Shown here: positions 7,804 to 13,931 of the stretch, one piece after another | Position numbering within the stretch: the stretch's first letter is position 1 | Layout: every line of letters starts with the position of its first letter | Assembly (NCBI GenBank): GCA_038323655.1 | Contig: JBBQHE010000105.1 | Span: forward strand, 1-14,486 | Reading direction: 5' to 3' | Source: Humitalea sp038323655 | GTDB lineage: Bacteria > Pseudomonadota > Alphaproteobacteria > Acetobacterales > Acetobacteraceae | Length of the DNA stretch: 14,486 nt | Notes under the pieces: model-generated | Database searches by the model: none | Seen by the model: only the letters and a program-made list of their open reading frames with translations | What the model was told of the DNA's origin: nothing | Translations under genes and position numbers: made by a program

Positions 7804-8541
7804 TCAGGCCAGGTAGTCGTGAACGACCTGGCCGAGGCCGAGGGTGAGATCGGCCAGGATATGCGTGGCCGAGACGATTTCCAGCACCGGCAATTCGGCC
7901 ACGGGGGCGAGCGCATGCGGGCAGAGGCCGAGTGCCCCCGGCCTAGTCCAGGCCCCCTTCAGCACCACATCCTGCAAGCGGTATTCAACCAGTTCGCAGA
8001 TGCGCGGGCTGCCATCGACATGGGGGATGATCTTCAGCAGCCAGTTCGGCGCGGTCAGCGAGGCCATCACCGCATCGGTGTCGGCGGCGCGGTGCTTGTA
8101 GCCCATGGTGCCGGTGGCGATCCGCACCGGCCCGTAGTCCAGCGTGCCGACCAGCGTGTCAATCTCGGCCTTCAGCGTCGGCTTGGCGAGTTTCTTCGGA
8201 AAGCCCCACAATTCGCGTCCGCCGGCGATGGGCGGATGATCGTCCAGGAACATGCAATGCGTGTAGCCGCCATGCCGCCCCTGGAAGGAGACGGGGATCA
8301 CCTGCCCGCTTTCGGTATAGTCGCCGAAGCCGGTAGAATCCGGCATGCGGATGAATTCGAATTTGACGAGAGGCTCGCCGATCTCCAACGGTTCGGGCAC
8401 CAGGGCGCGCAGCACCGCGGGGTCGGTGCGGTAGGTGATGATCAGGAATTCGCGGTTGACGAAGCGGTACGGCCCCATCGGGAAGGCGGGGCTGGTCAAC
8501 GGCATAGCGAAGGCGTTCTTTCGCACGTCGTCTGCGTTCAT
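7804..8541 (-). CDS. adc: Acetoacetate decarboxylase (EC 4.1.1.4)
   Basis: The 245-residue protein matches the length of the Clostridium acetobutylicum enzyme (244) and would convert acetoacetate to acetone and CO2 through a lysine Schiff base. The signature GRELWGFPKKLAKP contains K116, equivalent to the Schiff-base K115, followed by K117, which corresponds to the lysine that lowers its pKa. The other active-site residues of the clostridial enzyme, R29, E61 and E76, appear as R30, E62 and E77, all shifted by one. Catalytic competence is therefore likely; many members of the broader superfamily lack the lysine pair. The start is supported by AGGAG at 8550-8554 with an 8-nt spacer. It lies 16 bp after the patatin-like gene and 32 bp before the dehydrogenase, so the three are one operon. 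The direction of flux in vivo, acetone production or acetoacetate disposal, is not known. Confidence 0.93.
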   Translation of the reverse strand: MNADDVRKNAFAMPLTSPAFPMGPYRFVNREFLIITYRTDPAVLRALVPEPLEIGEPLVKFEFIRMPDSTGFGDYTESGQVIPVSFQGRHGGYTHCMFLDDHPPIAGGRELWGFPKKLAKPTLKAEIDTLVGTLDYGPVRIATGTMGYKHRAADTDAVMASLTAPNWLLKIIPHVDGSPRICELVEYRLQDVVLKGAWTRPGALGLCPHALAPVAELPVLEIVSATHILADLTLGLGQVVHDYLA

Positions 8542-8549
8542 CGAAGGGG

Positions 8550-8554
8550 CTCCT
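8550..8554 (-). promoter_or_regulatory. Ribosome binding site of acetoacetate decarboxylase
   Basis: AGGAG on the minus strand, in the 16-bp gap after the patatin gene, is 8 nt before the ATG at 8541. Confidence 0.6.
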
Positions 8555-8557
8555 GTG

Positions 8558-9727
8558 TCATTCGCGGCCCTGGCGTGCGAGGTCGAAGGTGAAGACCCCG
8601 TCTTCTTCTTCCGGCCGCATCAGCACCTCCGGATGCCGCAGCGTCTTGACCGCGTCGTTGTAGCCGTCGCGCCAATGTTCCTCCATCGTGCGTCTGGAAA
8701 ATTCATAATCCTTGGTGTTCGCCTCGTAGGTCTTCGACCGGTAGATCAGTTGGATGATGTTGTAGACCTTGTGGTCCGCCTCGGCGGCCAGCATCCCGGC
8801 CTCGGGCGTGTTGCGCAGGGCTTCCGGCATCTCGCGCAGCAGCTTGTCGGCGGCCTGGCGCATCCGTTGCATCTTCTTGAACTGGTCGGTCGAGGCGCGG
8901 GTGCGGCTGGAAAACCGGATCTCCTTCTGCCGAACATCGGCCTCAGCCAAGTCGCGCGGGAATTCGCCGCGTGCGCTCCAGAGGTCGATCTGGAAGGCCA
9001 GGGTATCGGCCCGGGGCCGCTGGTCCAGCACCCAGTCGAGTGGCGTGTTCGACACGATGCCGCCGTCCCAGTAATGCTCGCCGTCGATCTCGGTCGCGGG
9101 GAAACCTGGCGGCAGGGCGCCGCTGGCCATGATGTGCTGGGCGCCGATGTGGTGCGTCGTGCTGTCGAAATACACGAAGTTACCGCTGCGGACGTTCACC
9201 GCACCGACGCTGAAGCGCATTGGCCCGTCGTTGATCCGGTCGAAATCGACCAGCCGTTCCAGCGTGTGGCGCAGGTCGCCGACGTCATAGAAGCTCTGCG
9301 CCTCGGCCGTGCCCGGGGGGTGCAGGAAGGGCGGCGGCAGGCGCGGCTTGAAGAAGCCTGGCGCACCACCCAGCAGCGCCCCCGTGGCGCGGAACTGGTT
9401 GACCATGGCGTGGAAGATGTCGCCCTTGATCTCGCCCATCAGCGTCGGAATGCCAAAGGGCGGCTCGGTGATCTTTTCCCAGAAGGCGCGCAATGCGCCC
9501 ACCCGGTGTTCCGGCGCATTGCCGGCGATCAGGGCGGCATTGATCGCGCCGATGGAAATGCCCGCCACCCAGTCGGGATGCAGCTTGGCCTCGGCCAGCG
9601 CCTGGTACACCCCGCCCTGATAGGAGCCGAGCGCGCCCCCGCCTTGCAACAGCAGGGCGATGCGTTCGAACGGCGGGCGCGTGCAGTCGCGGTGGGACTT
9701 GAACTTCGGGGGGCGATGGTTCGGCAT
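8558..9727 (-). CDS. Patatin-like serine hydrolase with C-terminal DUF3734-type region
   Basis: The 389-residue protein is a patatin-fold acyl hydrolase with a Ser-Asp dyad. The oxyanion loop QGGGALGS is at 28-35, nucleophile motif GISIG at 56-60 with S58, and the DGG motif at 221-223 with catalytic D221. About 130 residues follow the patatin core, charged and helical, and resemble the DUF3734 region found in a bacterial patatin subfamily. No signal peptide or TM segment is visible, so it is probably cytoplasmic. The substrate is not proven. Being first in an operon with acetoacetate decarboxylase and 3-hydroxybutyrate dehydrogenase, it may hydrolyse a 3-hydroxybutyrate ester or polymer, or act as a phospholipase; this is inference. 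The ATG at 9727 has no clear Shine-Dalgarno. Confidence 0.92.
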   Translation of the reverse strand: MPNHRPPKFKSHRDCTRPPFERIALLLQGGGALGSYQGGVYQALAEAKLHPDWVAGISIGAINAALIAGNAPEHRVGALRAFWEKITEPPFGIPTLMGEIKGDIFHAMVNQFRATGALLGGAPGFFKPRLPPPFLHPPGTAEAQSFYDVGDLRHTLERLVDFDRINDGPMRFSVGAVNVRSGNFVYFDSTTHHIGAQHIMASGALPPGFPATEIDGEHYWDGGIVSNTPLDWVLDQRPRADTLAFQIDLWSARGEFPRDLAEADVRQKEIRFSSRTRASTDQFKKMQRMRQAADKLLREMPEALRNTPEAGMLAAEADHKVYNIIQLIYRSKTYEANTKDYEFSRRTMEEHWRDGYNDAVKTLRHPEVLMRPEEEDGVFTFDLARQGRE

Positions 9728-9733
9728 GGTGGC

Positions 9734-9762
9734 ATCACGCCATCACCGCGCGCGCTTGGCAA
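9734..9762 (-). promoter_or_regulatory. Candidate promoter for the patatin operon, leaderless layout
   Basis: On the minus strand TTGCCA (9762-9757), a 17-nt spacer and CGTGAT (9739-9734) resemble a sigma-70 promoter; the -10 is weak (3 of 6). Transcription would start at or next to the ATG at 9727, which would explain the missing ribosome binding site. This is a reading by eye. Confidence 0.25.
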
Positions 9763-9768
9763 CGCCAA
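9756..9768. repeat. Short palindrome in the divergent promoter region
   Basis: TTGGC-AAC-GCCAA is a perfect 5-bp inverted repeat in the 85-bp region between the two divergent operons. It overlaps the candidate -35 elements of both strands, so it could be an operator, or the overlap could be chance. Confidence 0.35.
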
Positions 9769-9784
9769 AGCCATCGGCTTGCAT
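9756..9784 (+). promoter_or_regulatory. Candidate sigma-70 promoter for the amidohydrolase operon
   Basis: TTGGCA (9756-9761, 5 of 6 to consensus), a 17-nt spacer and TTGCAT (9779-9784, 3 of 6) place the transcript start near 9791, ahead of the ribosome binding site at 9800-9804. The spacing is ideal, the -10 weak. Confidence 0.35.
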
Positions 9785-9799
9785 CCCCCGAACCGTCAC

Positions 9800-9804
9800 A
9801 AAGG
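9800..9804 (+). promoter_or_regulatory. Ribosome binding site that decides the amidohydrolase start
   Basis: AAAGG is 8 nt before the ATG at 9813. The frame is open upstream to 9660, but that extension overlaps the divergent patatin gene and has no site of its own. Confidence 0.5.
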
Positions 9805-9812
9805 CCGCCCCC

Positions 9813-11198
9813 ATGTCACTGACCGTCATCGCCCCGCGCTGGATCTGGAGTGCGGACAGTGGCCTGGTGCAGGATCACGCCATCGTCGTCGAAGATGGGG
9901 GCCGTATCCTCGACATCACCCGGACCCCGCCGACCGACGCGCTGCGTATCGACATCCCCGATGGTTTGGCATTGCCGGGGCTGATCAACCTGCACAACCA
10001 CGCGCTCTCGGCGCCGCTGTTCCGCGGCATCGCGGATGACATCATGCCGGGGGACCTGCCGGGTCACATCGTTTATGCGCTGTTGATGCCGCTTGGGGAT
10101 CTCGCTGCCGAGATCATGTCTGCGGATGACATCGGGGACGCGGCGGAAATGGCGCTGCTGGAGGGGCTGCGGTCCGGTACGACCTGCCTGCTTGATGTGT
10201 TTCGCGCCCAGCAGGCGCCGTTCATCGAGCGCGCGAGAGGCCTCGGCCTACGCAGCTATTCCTGCCCCTATCTTTTCTCCAACGCGGGGCTTGCGATGAC
10301 CGCCGATGGCCGGCCCGTCTATGCCGCCGCGGGCGATACCGGCTTCGATGCGATCCTGCGGCTGTTCGCGCGGTTCGACGAAGGCCCGCGCGGACGCACC
10401 CGGGTTGGCTTCGGCCCCCATGGCCCGGATTCCTGCACACCAGACCTGCTGCGCGCCGTGGATGAGAAGGCACGGGAGTTGAACACAATCGTCTCCATCC
10501 ACGCCGCGCAGAACCTGCACGAGATCGCACTGGTGCAGGAACGCCATGGCAAGGGCTCGGTGGCACACCTGCGTGACCTGGGGCTGCTGCGCCCGGGCGT
10601 GATCCTGGCCCACGGCATATTCGCGACGGATGACGAACTGGCCCTTATCGCCGAACATGGCGCCGCACTTGCCTCCTGCCCGCTGGCCTTCGCCCGCAGC
10701 GGGCGTTTTGTCCCGCTCGCCCGGTTTGAGGCGGCGGGGCTGCGCCTTGGCATCGGCACCGATGGCGTGACGCTGGACATGGTCCAGGAACTGCGGACGG
10801 CCGCGATCTTCGCCAAGGTGCAGTCGGGCCTGCCCTCGGCGCTCGCGGCCCCGCGCGTGCTGACCGCAGCAACGCGGGATGCGGCCCTGGCGCTCGGGCG
10901 CGACGACCTTGGCGTCATCGCCGCCGGCGCCTGCGCTGATATCGTGGTGTTTGACCTCGGCTCCTCGCGCTACCAACCGGTCTGGGATCCGCTGAAGGCG
11001 CTGGTTACCAACGGGGCCGCCGGCGACCTGTCGCTGGCCATGGTCGAAGGGCGGGTGCTGGTGCAGGGCGGGCGCGTGACCATCGCTGATGCGGCTGCGA
11101 TCACCCGCCGCGGCCGGGCCGCGATCGAGCGTGTCTGGGAGGAAGCGCTGCGCCGCGGCGCGATCCCCGCCAGCATTGTCGCGCGCGCCGGACGTTGA
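9813..11198 (+). CDS. Metal-dependent amidohydrolase / deaminase-like (COG0402, TrzA/AtzA-MtaD group)
   Basis: The 461-residue protein is an amidohydrolase-superfamily TIM barrel flanked by the usual small beta-sandwich formed from both ends. Metal ligands are visible: H61 and H63 in LPGLINLHNH, H230 in SIHAAQN, H267 in ILAHG, and D317 in GIGTDG. This is the mononuclear pattern of guanine, cytosine, S-adenosylhomocysteine and triazine deaminases or hydrolases. The position three after H230, glutamate in MtaD- and AtzA-type enzymes (HxxE), is Q233 here, so the proton-shuttling residue or substrate may differ. No signal peptide; expected in the cytoplasm. The start at 9813 follows AAAGG. It is followed 52 bp later by a Bug binding protein that might recognise the same compound, but neither substrate can be named. 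Confidence 0.88.
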   Translation: MSLTVIAPRWIWSADSGLVQDHAIVVEDGGRILDITRTPPTDALRIDIPDGLALPGLINLHNHALSAPLFRGIADDIMPGDLPGHIVYALLMPLGDLAAEIMSADDIGDAAEMALLEGLRSGTTCLLDVFRAQQAPFIERARGLGLRSYSCPYLFSNAGLAMTADGRPVYAAAGDTGFDAILRLFARFDEGPRGRTRVGFGPHGPDSCTPDLLRAVDEKARELNTIVSIHAAQNLHEIALVQERHGKGSVAHLRDLGLLRPGVILAHGIFATDDELALIAEHGAALASCPLAFARSGRFVPLARFEAAGLRLGIGTDGVTLDMVQELRTAAIFAKVQSGLPSALAAPRVLTAATRDAALALGRDDLGVIAAGACADIVVFDLGSSRYQPVWDPLKALVTNGAAGDLSLAMVEGRVLVQGGRVTIADAAAITRRGRAAIERVWEEALRRGAIPASIVARAGR

Positions 11199-11224
11199 CG
11201 CGGCGCGCGGCCTTTTCCTAGGCT
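11195..11224 (+). promoter_or_regulatory. Candidate promoter for the second Bug gene
   Basis: TTGACG (11195-11200, overlapping the amidohydrolase stop), an 18-nt spacer and TAGGCT (11219-11224) form a plausible sigma-70 promoter. Transcription would begin near 11231, just before the ribosome binding site at 11236. A similar TAGGC -10 precedes the next gene. Confidence 0.4.
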
Positions 11225-11235
11225 GCAGTTTGCCC

Positions 11236-11242
11236 AGAAGGA
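11236..11242 (+). promoter_or_regulatory. Ribosome binding site that decides the second Bug start
   Basis: AGAAGGA is 8 nt before the ATG at 11251. It excludes the longer open frame reaching back to 11089 inside the amidohydrolase gene. Confidence 0.65.
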
Positions 11243-11250
11243 CGCGACGC

Positions 11251-12240
11251 ATGACCGGCCGACGGATTCTCCTTGCTGCCGCTCTGGCTGCCCCCGCCCT
11301 GGCCGCCCCCACTTTGGCCCGGGCGCAGACCCGCCGGCCCTTGCGCATCGTCATCCCCTTTCCCCCCGGCGGCGCGGTCGATGCCCTGGGCCGGGTGCTG
11401 GCCGACCGCCTGGCCCCCGTGCTCGAACAATCGGTGCTGGTGGACAACCGCAGCTGCGCCGGCGGGCTGATCGGCGCCGATGCGGTGGCCAAGGGCCCGC
11501 CCGATGGCACGATGCTTGGCATCATCGGGGCCGCGACACTCTGCGCCGCACCCTTCCTGCAGGCCTCCATGCCCTTCGACCCTTTGCGCGACCTGCGCCC
11601 GGTCACCCAGATCACCGACAGCGCGGTGCTGCTCGCGGTCAATGCGCAGGTCGCGGCCGATCGCGGCTGGACTGACCTCGGCGCCATGCTCGACTGGGCA
11701 CGGCGCAACCCTGGTCAGGTGAAGATCGCCCATTCCGGCGTCGCCACGGTCACGCATCTGACCCTCTCCGCCATCATGGCCGCGACAGGCGTGGACATCA
11801 CCGGCGTGCCGTATCGAGGCGGGGCGCAAGCGACGACCGACACACTGTCCGGCGTGGTCGATGGCTCGGCCGACCTGCCGACCGCGCTGATCCCGCATGT
11901 CGAGGCTGGACGCCTGAAGGCCATGGGCATCAGCAGCGGCCAGCCGCTCGCGCTGCTCCCCGATGTGCCGCCCATGGCCCGTGCACCGGGCCTTGCGGAG
12001 ATCGACATACGCTCCTGGAATGCCATCATGTTGCCTTCAGCGACGCCGGAGGCCGAGGTCGCCCGCCTCTTCGCCGCCTTCCGCCGCGTCGACGGCGAAG
12101 CCTCGTTCCAGGCAGCGCTCCGTCCGCTCGGCTACGTTGCCACCACCTCGACCAGCCCCGAGGCAGCAGCGGCCATGATCCGTGCAGAAACGCCGCGCTG
12201 GCAGCGCCTTGTGCAGATTTCGGGCGCAAAGATCGATTGA
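11251..12240 (+). CDS. Bug-family (TctC-like) periplasmic solute-binding protein
   Basis: The 329-residue protein starts with a signal peptide, probably cut after ARA at residue 25. The mature part opens with IVIPFPPGGAVDAL and continues with VLVDNRSCAGG, where a Cys replaces the usual Gly or Ala, then PPDGTML, IAHSGVATVTHLT and GVPYRGGAQATTDTLSG. These are standard Bug landmarks. It resembles the other Bug protein in the window only at family level, so a recent tandem duplication is not suggested. There is no TctA or TctB partner nearby. It sits between an amidohydrolase and a type II NADH dehydrogenase on the same strand, with gaps of 52 and 31 bp. The ligand is unknown. Confidence 0.93.
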   Translation: MTGRRILLAAALAAPALAAPTLARAQTRRPLRIVIPFPPGGAVDALGRVLADRLAPVLEQSVLVDNRSCAGGLIGADAVAKGPPDGTMLGIIGAATLCAAPFLQASMPFDPLRDLRPVTQITDSAVLLAVNAQVAADRGWTDLGAMLDWARRNPGQVKIAHSGVATVTHLTLSAIMAATGVDITGVPYRGGAQATTDTLSGVVDGSADLPTALIPHVEAGRLKAMGISSGQPLALLPDVPPMARAPGLAEIDIRSWNAIMLPSATPEAEVARLFAAFRRVDGEASFQAALRPLGYVATTSTSPEAAAAMIRAETPRWQRLVQISGAKID

Positions 12241-12265
12241 TGCGCCGCGCTGGCGCGCCTAGGCA
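12237..12265 (+). promoter_or_regulatory. Candidate promoter placed for a leaderless NADH dehydrogenase mRNA
   Basis: TTGATG (12237-12242, across the Bug stop), a 17-nt spacer and TAGGCA (12260-12265) resemble a sigma-70 promoter. Transcription would start at about 12272, which is the first base of the ATG. No good Shine-Dalgarno is present. Confidence 0.35.
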
Positions 12266-12271
12266 TGGTTG

Positions 12272-13594
12272 ATGAACCTTCGTCCTGCGCCGCATCGCAT
12301 CGTTGTCGTCGGTGGCGGGGCCTCAGGTCTGGAACTCGTCACCCGCCTGGGCAACAGGCTCGGCCGCACGGGGCGCGCGCACATCACCCTGGTCGAGCGC
12401 GCCCGCACCCATCTGTGGAAGCCGCTGCTGCACGCCGTCGCCGCCGGCAGCATGGACCGCGGTCAGCATGAGCTGAACTACCTGGCGCAGGCCCACTGGC
12501 ATCATTTCACCTACCGGTTTGGCAGGATGGCAGGGCTCGACCGCGCCGCGCGCGAAGTCCACATCGCCGCCACGCTCGATGACGAGGGGCGCGAGATCAC
12601 CCCGCCGATGAGCCTGCCCTACGACACGCTGATCATGTCGGTCGGCAGCGTGACCAATGACTTCGGCACACCGGGCGCGGCGGAATTCGCCATCCCCCTC
12701 GAAACGCCGGACCAGGCGGTGCGCTTCAACCGCCGCCTGGTGAACGCCTGCCTGCGCGCGAATTCCCAGGCCGAACCCGTCCGTCCCGGCCAGCTGCACG
12801 TCGCCATCATTGGCGCTGGCGCGACCGGCACCGAGCTTGCCGCCGAACTGCACCGCACCGTGCGCGCGGTCGTGGCCTACGGGCTCGATCGCATCGCTCC
12901 GGAGCGCGACATCCGCATCGTGCTGGTCGAGGCCACTTCGCGAATCCTGCCAGCCCTGCCCGAACGGATCTCCAACGCCACACGCGACCTGCTGGCGCAA
13001 ATGGGCGTTGAAGTGCGCGCCGGCACGCGGGTCGAGGAAGTCCGCGCCGATGGGGTGGTCTTCGCCGGCGGCGAGTTTCTGCCCGCTGAACTGGTTGTCT
13101 GGTCGGCCGGGGTGAAGGGGCCAGACTTCCTCAAGGACCTCGGCGGGCTGGAAACCAACCGCATCAACCAGATCGTGGTCAACGACACGCTGCAAACCAC
13201 GCGCGACGAGAACATCTTCGCCATGGGTGATTGCGCCTCCTGCCCGCGCCCCGACCACCCCACCCCCGTGCCGCCACGCGCCCAGGCCGCACACCAGCAA
13301 GCCAGCCACATGTACGACCAGATCCTGCGGCGACTTGACGCCCAACCGCTCACACCCTTCGTCTATCGCGACTTCGGCTCGCTGGTCTCGCTCGGCAAAT
13401 ACAGCACCGTCGGCAGCCTGATGGGGTTCGTTGTCGGCAAAAGCATGTTCATCGAGGGCATGTTCGCGCGCATGATGTACCGCTCGCTTTACAAGATGCA
13501 CCAGTCCGCCCTGCACGGGCATGGCCCCACGCTCTGGCGCACCCTGGCAGGCCTGGTGTCGCAACGCGCCGAACCGGGTGTGAAACTGCACTGA
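12272..13594 (+). CDS. ndh: Type II NADH dehydrogenase (NADH:quinone oxidoreductase, NDH-2-like)
   Basis: The 440-residue flavoprotein has two dinucleotide-binding folds. The FAD site VVVGGGASGLE is at 11-21, the NAD(P)H site IIGAGATGTELAAEL at 179-193, and the second FAD contact IFAMGDCA at 315-322. PRAQAAHQQ at 335-343 matches the quinone-site AQxAxQ motif of bacterial Ndh. The C-terminal 60 residues (GFVVGKSMFIEGMFARMMYR and on) are amphipathic or hydrophobic, as in monotopic membrane attachment. It would pass electrons from NADH to quinone without pumping protons. A TTG at 12269 is one codon earlier in frame; the ATG at 12272 is preferred. It lies 31 bp after the Bug gene. A different member of the FAD-dependent oxidoreductase family is possible but the quinone motif argues for NDH-2. 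Confidence 0.92.
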   Translation: MNLRPAPHRIVVVGGGASGLELVTRLGNRLGRTGRAHITLVERARTHLWKPLLHAVAAGSMDRGQHELNYLAQAHWHHFTYRFGRMAGLDRAAREVHIAATLDDEGREITPPMSLPYDTLIMSVGSVTNDFGTPGAAEFAIPLETPDQAVRFNRRLVNACLRANSQAEPVRPGQLHVAIIGAGATGTELAAELHRTVRAVVAYGLDRIAPERDIRIVLVEATSRILPALPERISNATRDLLAQMGVEVRAGTRVEEVRADGVVFAGGEFLPAELVVWSAGVKGPDFLKDLGGLETNRINQIVVNDTLQTTRDENIFAMGDCASCPRPDHPTPVPPRAQAAHQQASHMYDQILRRLDAQPLTPFVYRDFGSLVSLGKYSTVGSLMGFVVGKSMFIEGMFARMMYRSLYKMHQSALHGHGPTLWRTLAGLVSQRAEPGVKLH

Positions 13595-13827
13595 CGGCGG
13601 AAGGGCCAGCGCTCCTGGGGAGGACTTTGCCATCCGTTTCTTTTTCACCGACACGCTGTCGGCTGCGTTTGCGATCGCCTTAGGGGCACCTTCGGGCAGG
13701 TTCGGCTGGGCCGCGGCCAGCATCTTCGCAAGGTGTCCTTCGACCGTGATACTGGGCGACGCTTCCTTCGGCCCTGGATGAATGATGACCCGCAGGATCG
13801 GTCCCCGGGCGGTTTCCAGCGCCTTCA
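13595..13827 (-). pseudogene. Possible C-terminal remnant of a large serine recombinase, cut by the IS element
   Basis: On the minus strand the frame downstream of the IS end reads as a real protein and not a shadow: the segment LRVIIHPGP, then ITVEGHLAKMLAAAQ, resembles the C-terminal domain of large serine recombinases (hydrophobic strand ending HPG, then a G-L-A-x-M-L helix). About 78 residues lie between the IS boundary and the NADH dehydrogenase stop. The N-terminal catalytic and zinc-ribbon parts are absent, and the frame runs on without a stop through the antisense of the dehydrogenase gene, so the original 3' end is lost or undefined. The match is from memory of the family pattern, so the identity is tentative. 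It marks the change from housekeeping genes to mobile DNA. Confidence 0.4.
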
Positions 13828-13873
13828 TGTCAATCGACGTCCAAAAGGGACCCCCTTTTTGGTTCGGATCGAC
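13828..13873. repeat. IS21 terminal region with repeated ATCGAC and CCAAAAGGG inverted repeat
   Basis: ATCGAC occurs at 13833-13838 and 13868-13873, 35 bp apart, in line with the multiple terminal repeats of IS21 ends. Between them CCAAAAGGG is followed 2-3 bases later by a near-perfect inverse, CCCTTTTTGG with one extra T. These are likely transposase-binding sites. Confidence 0.5.
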
Positions 13874-13875
13874 AC

Positions 13876-13918
13876 GCGCTGTGGGGTGCCCCGGAGCCGT
13901 AGCCGCGGGCCACAGCGC
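13876..13918. repeat. Perfect 9-bp inverted repeat downstream of istB
   Basis: GCGCTGTGG (13876-13884) and CCACAGCGC (13910-13918) are exact inverse copies with a 25-nt loop containing a GGGG-TG-CCCC sub-hairpin. It lies between the istB stop and the IS terminus. No T-run follows on the minus strand, so it is not a standard intrinsic terminator; it could be structural or limit transcription through the IS end. Confidence 0.55.
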
Positions 13919-13931
13919 ATGGTCCTTTCTT

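Noticed and set aside
12323..13594. Continuation of the minus-strand recombinase-like frame through the antisense of ndh
   Set aside because: Past 13594 the composition becomes typical antisense shadow (His, Ala, Gly, Arg rich); only the part to the right of ndh looks like protein.
13648..13662. Perfect inverted repeat CCGACA-CGC-TGTCGG, considered as terminator for ndh
   Set aside because: No T-run follows it on the plus strand, and the T-rich stretch lies on the wrong side. It falls inside the recombinase-like remnant.
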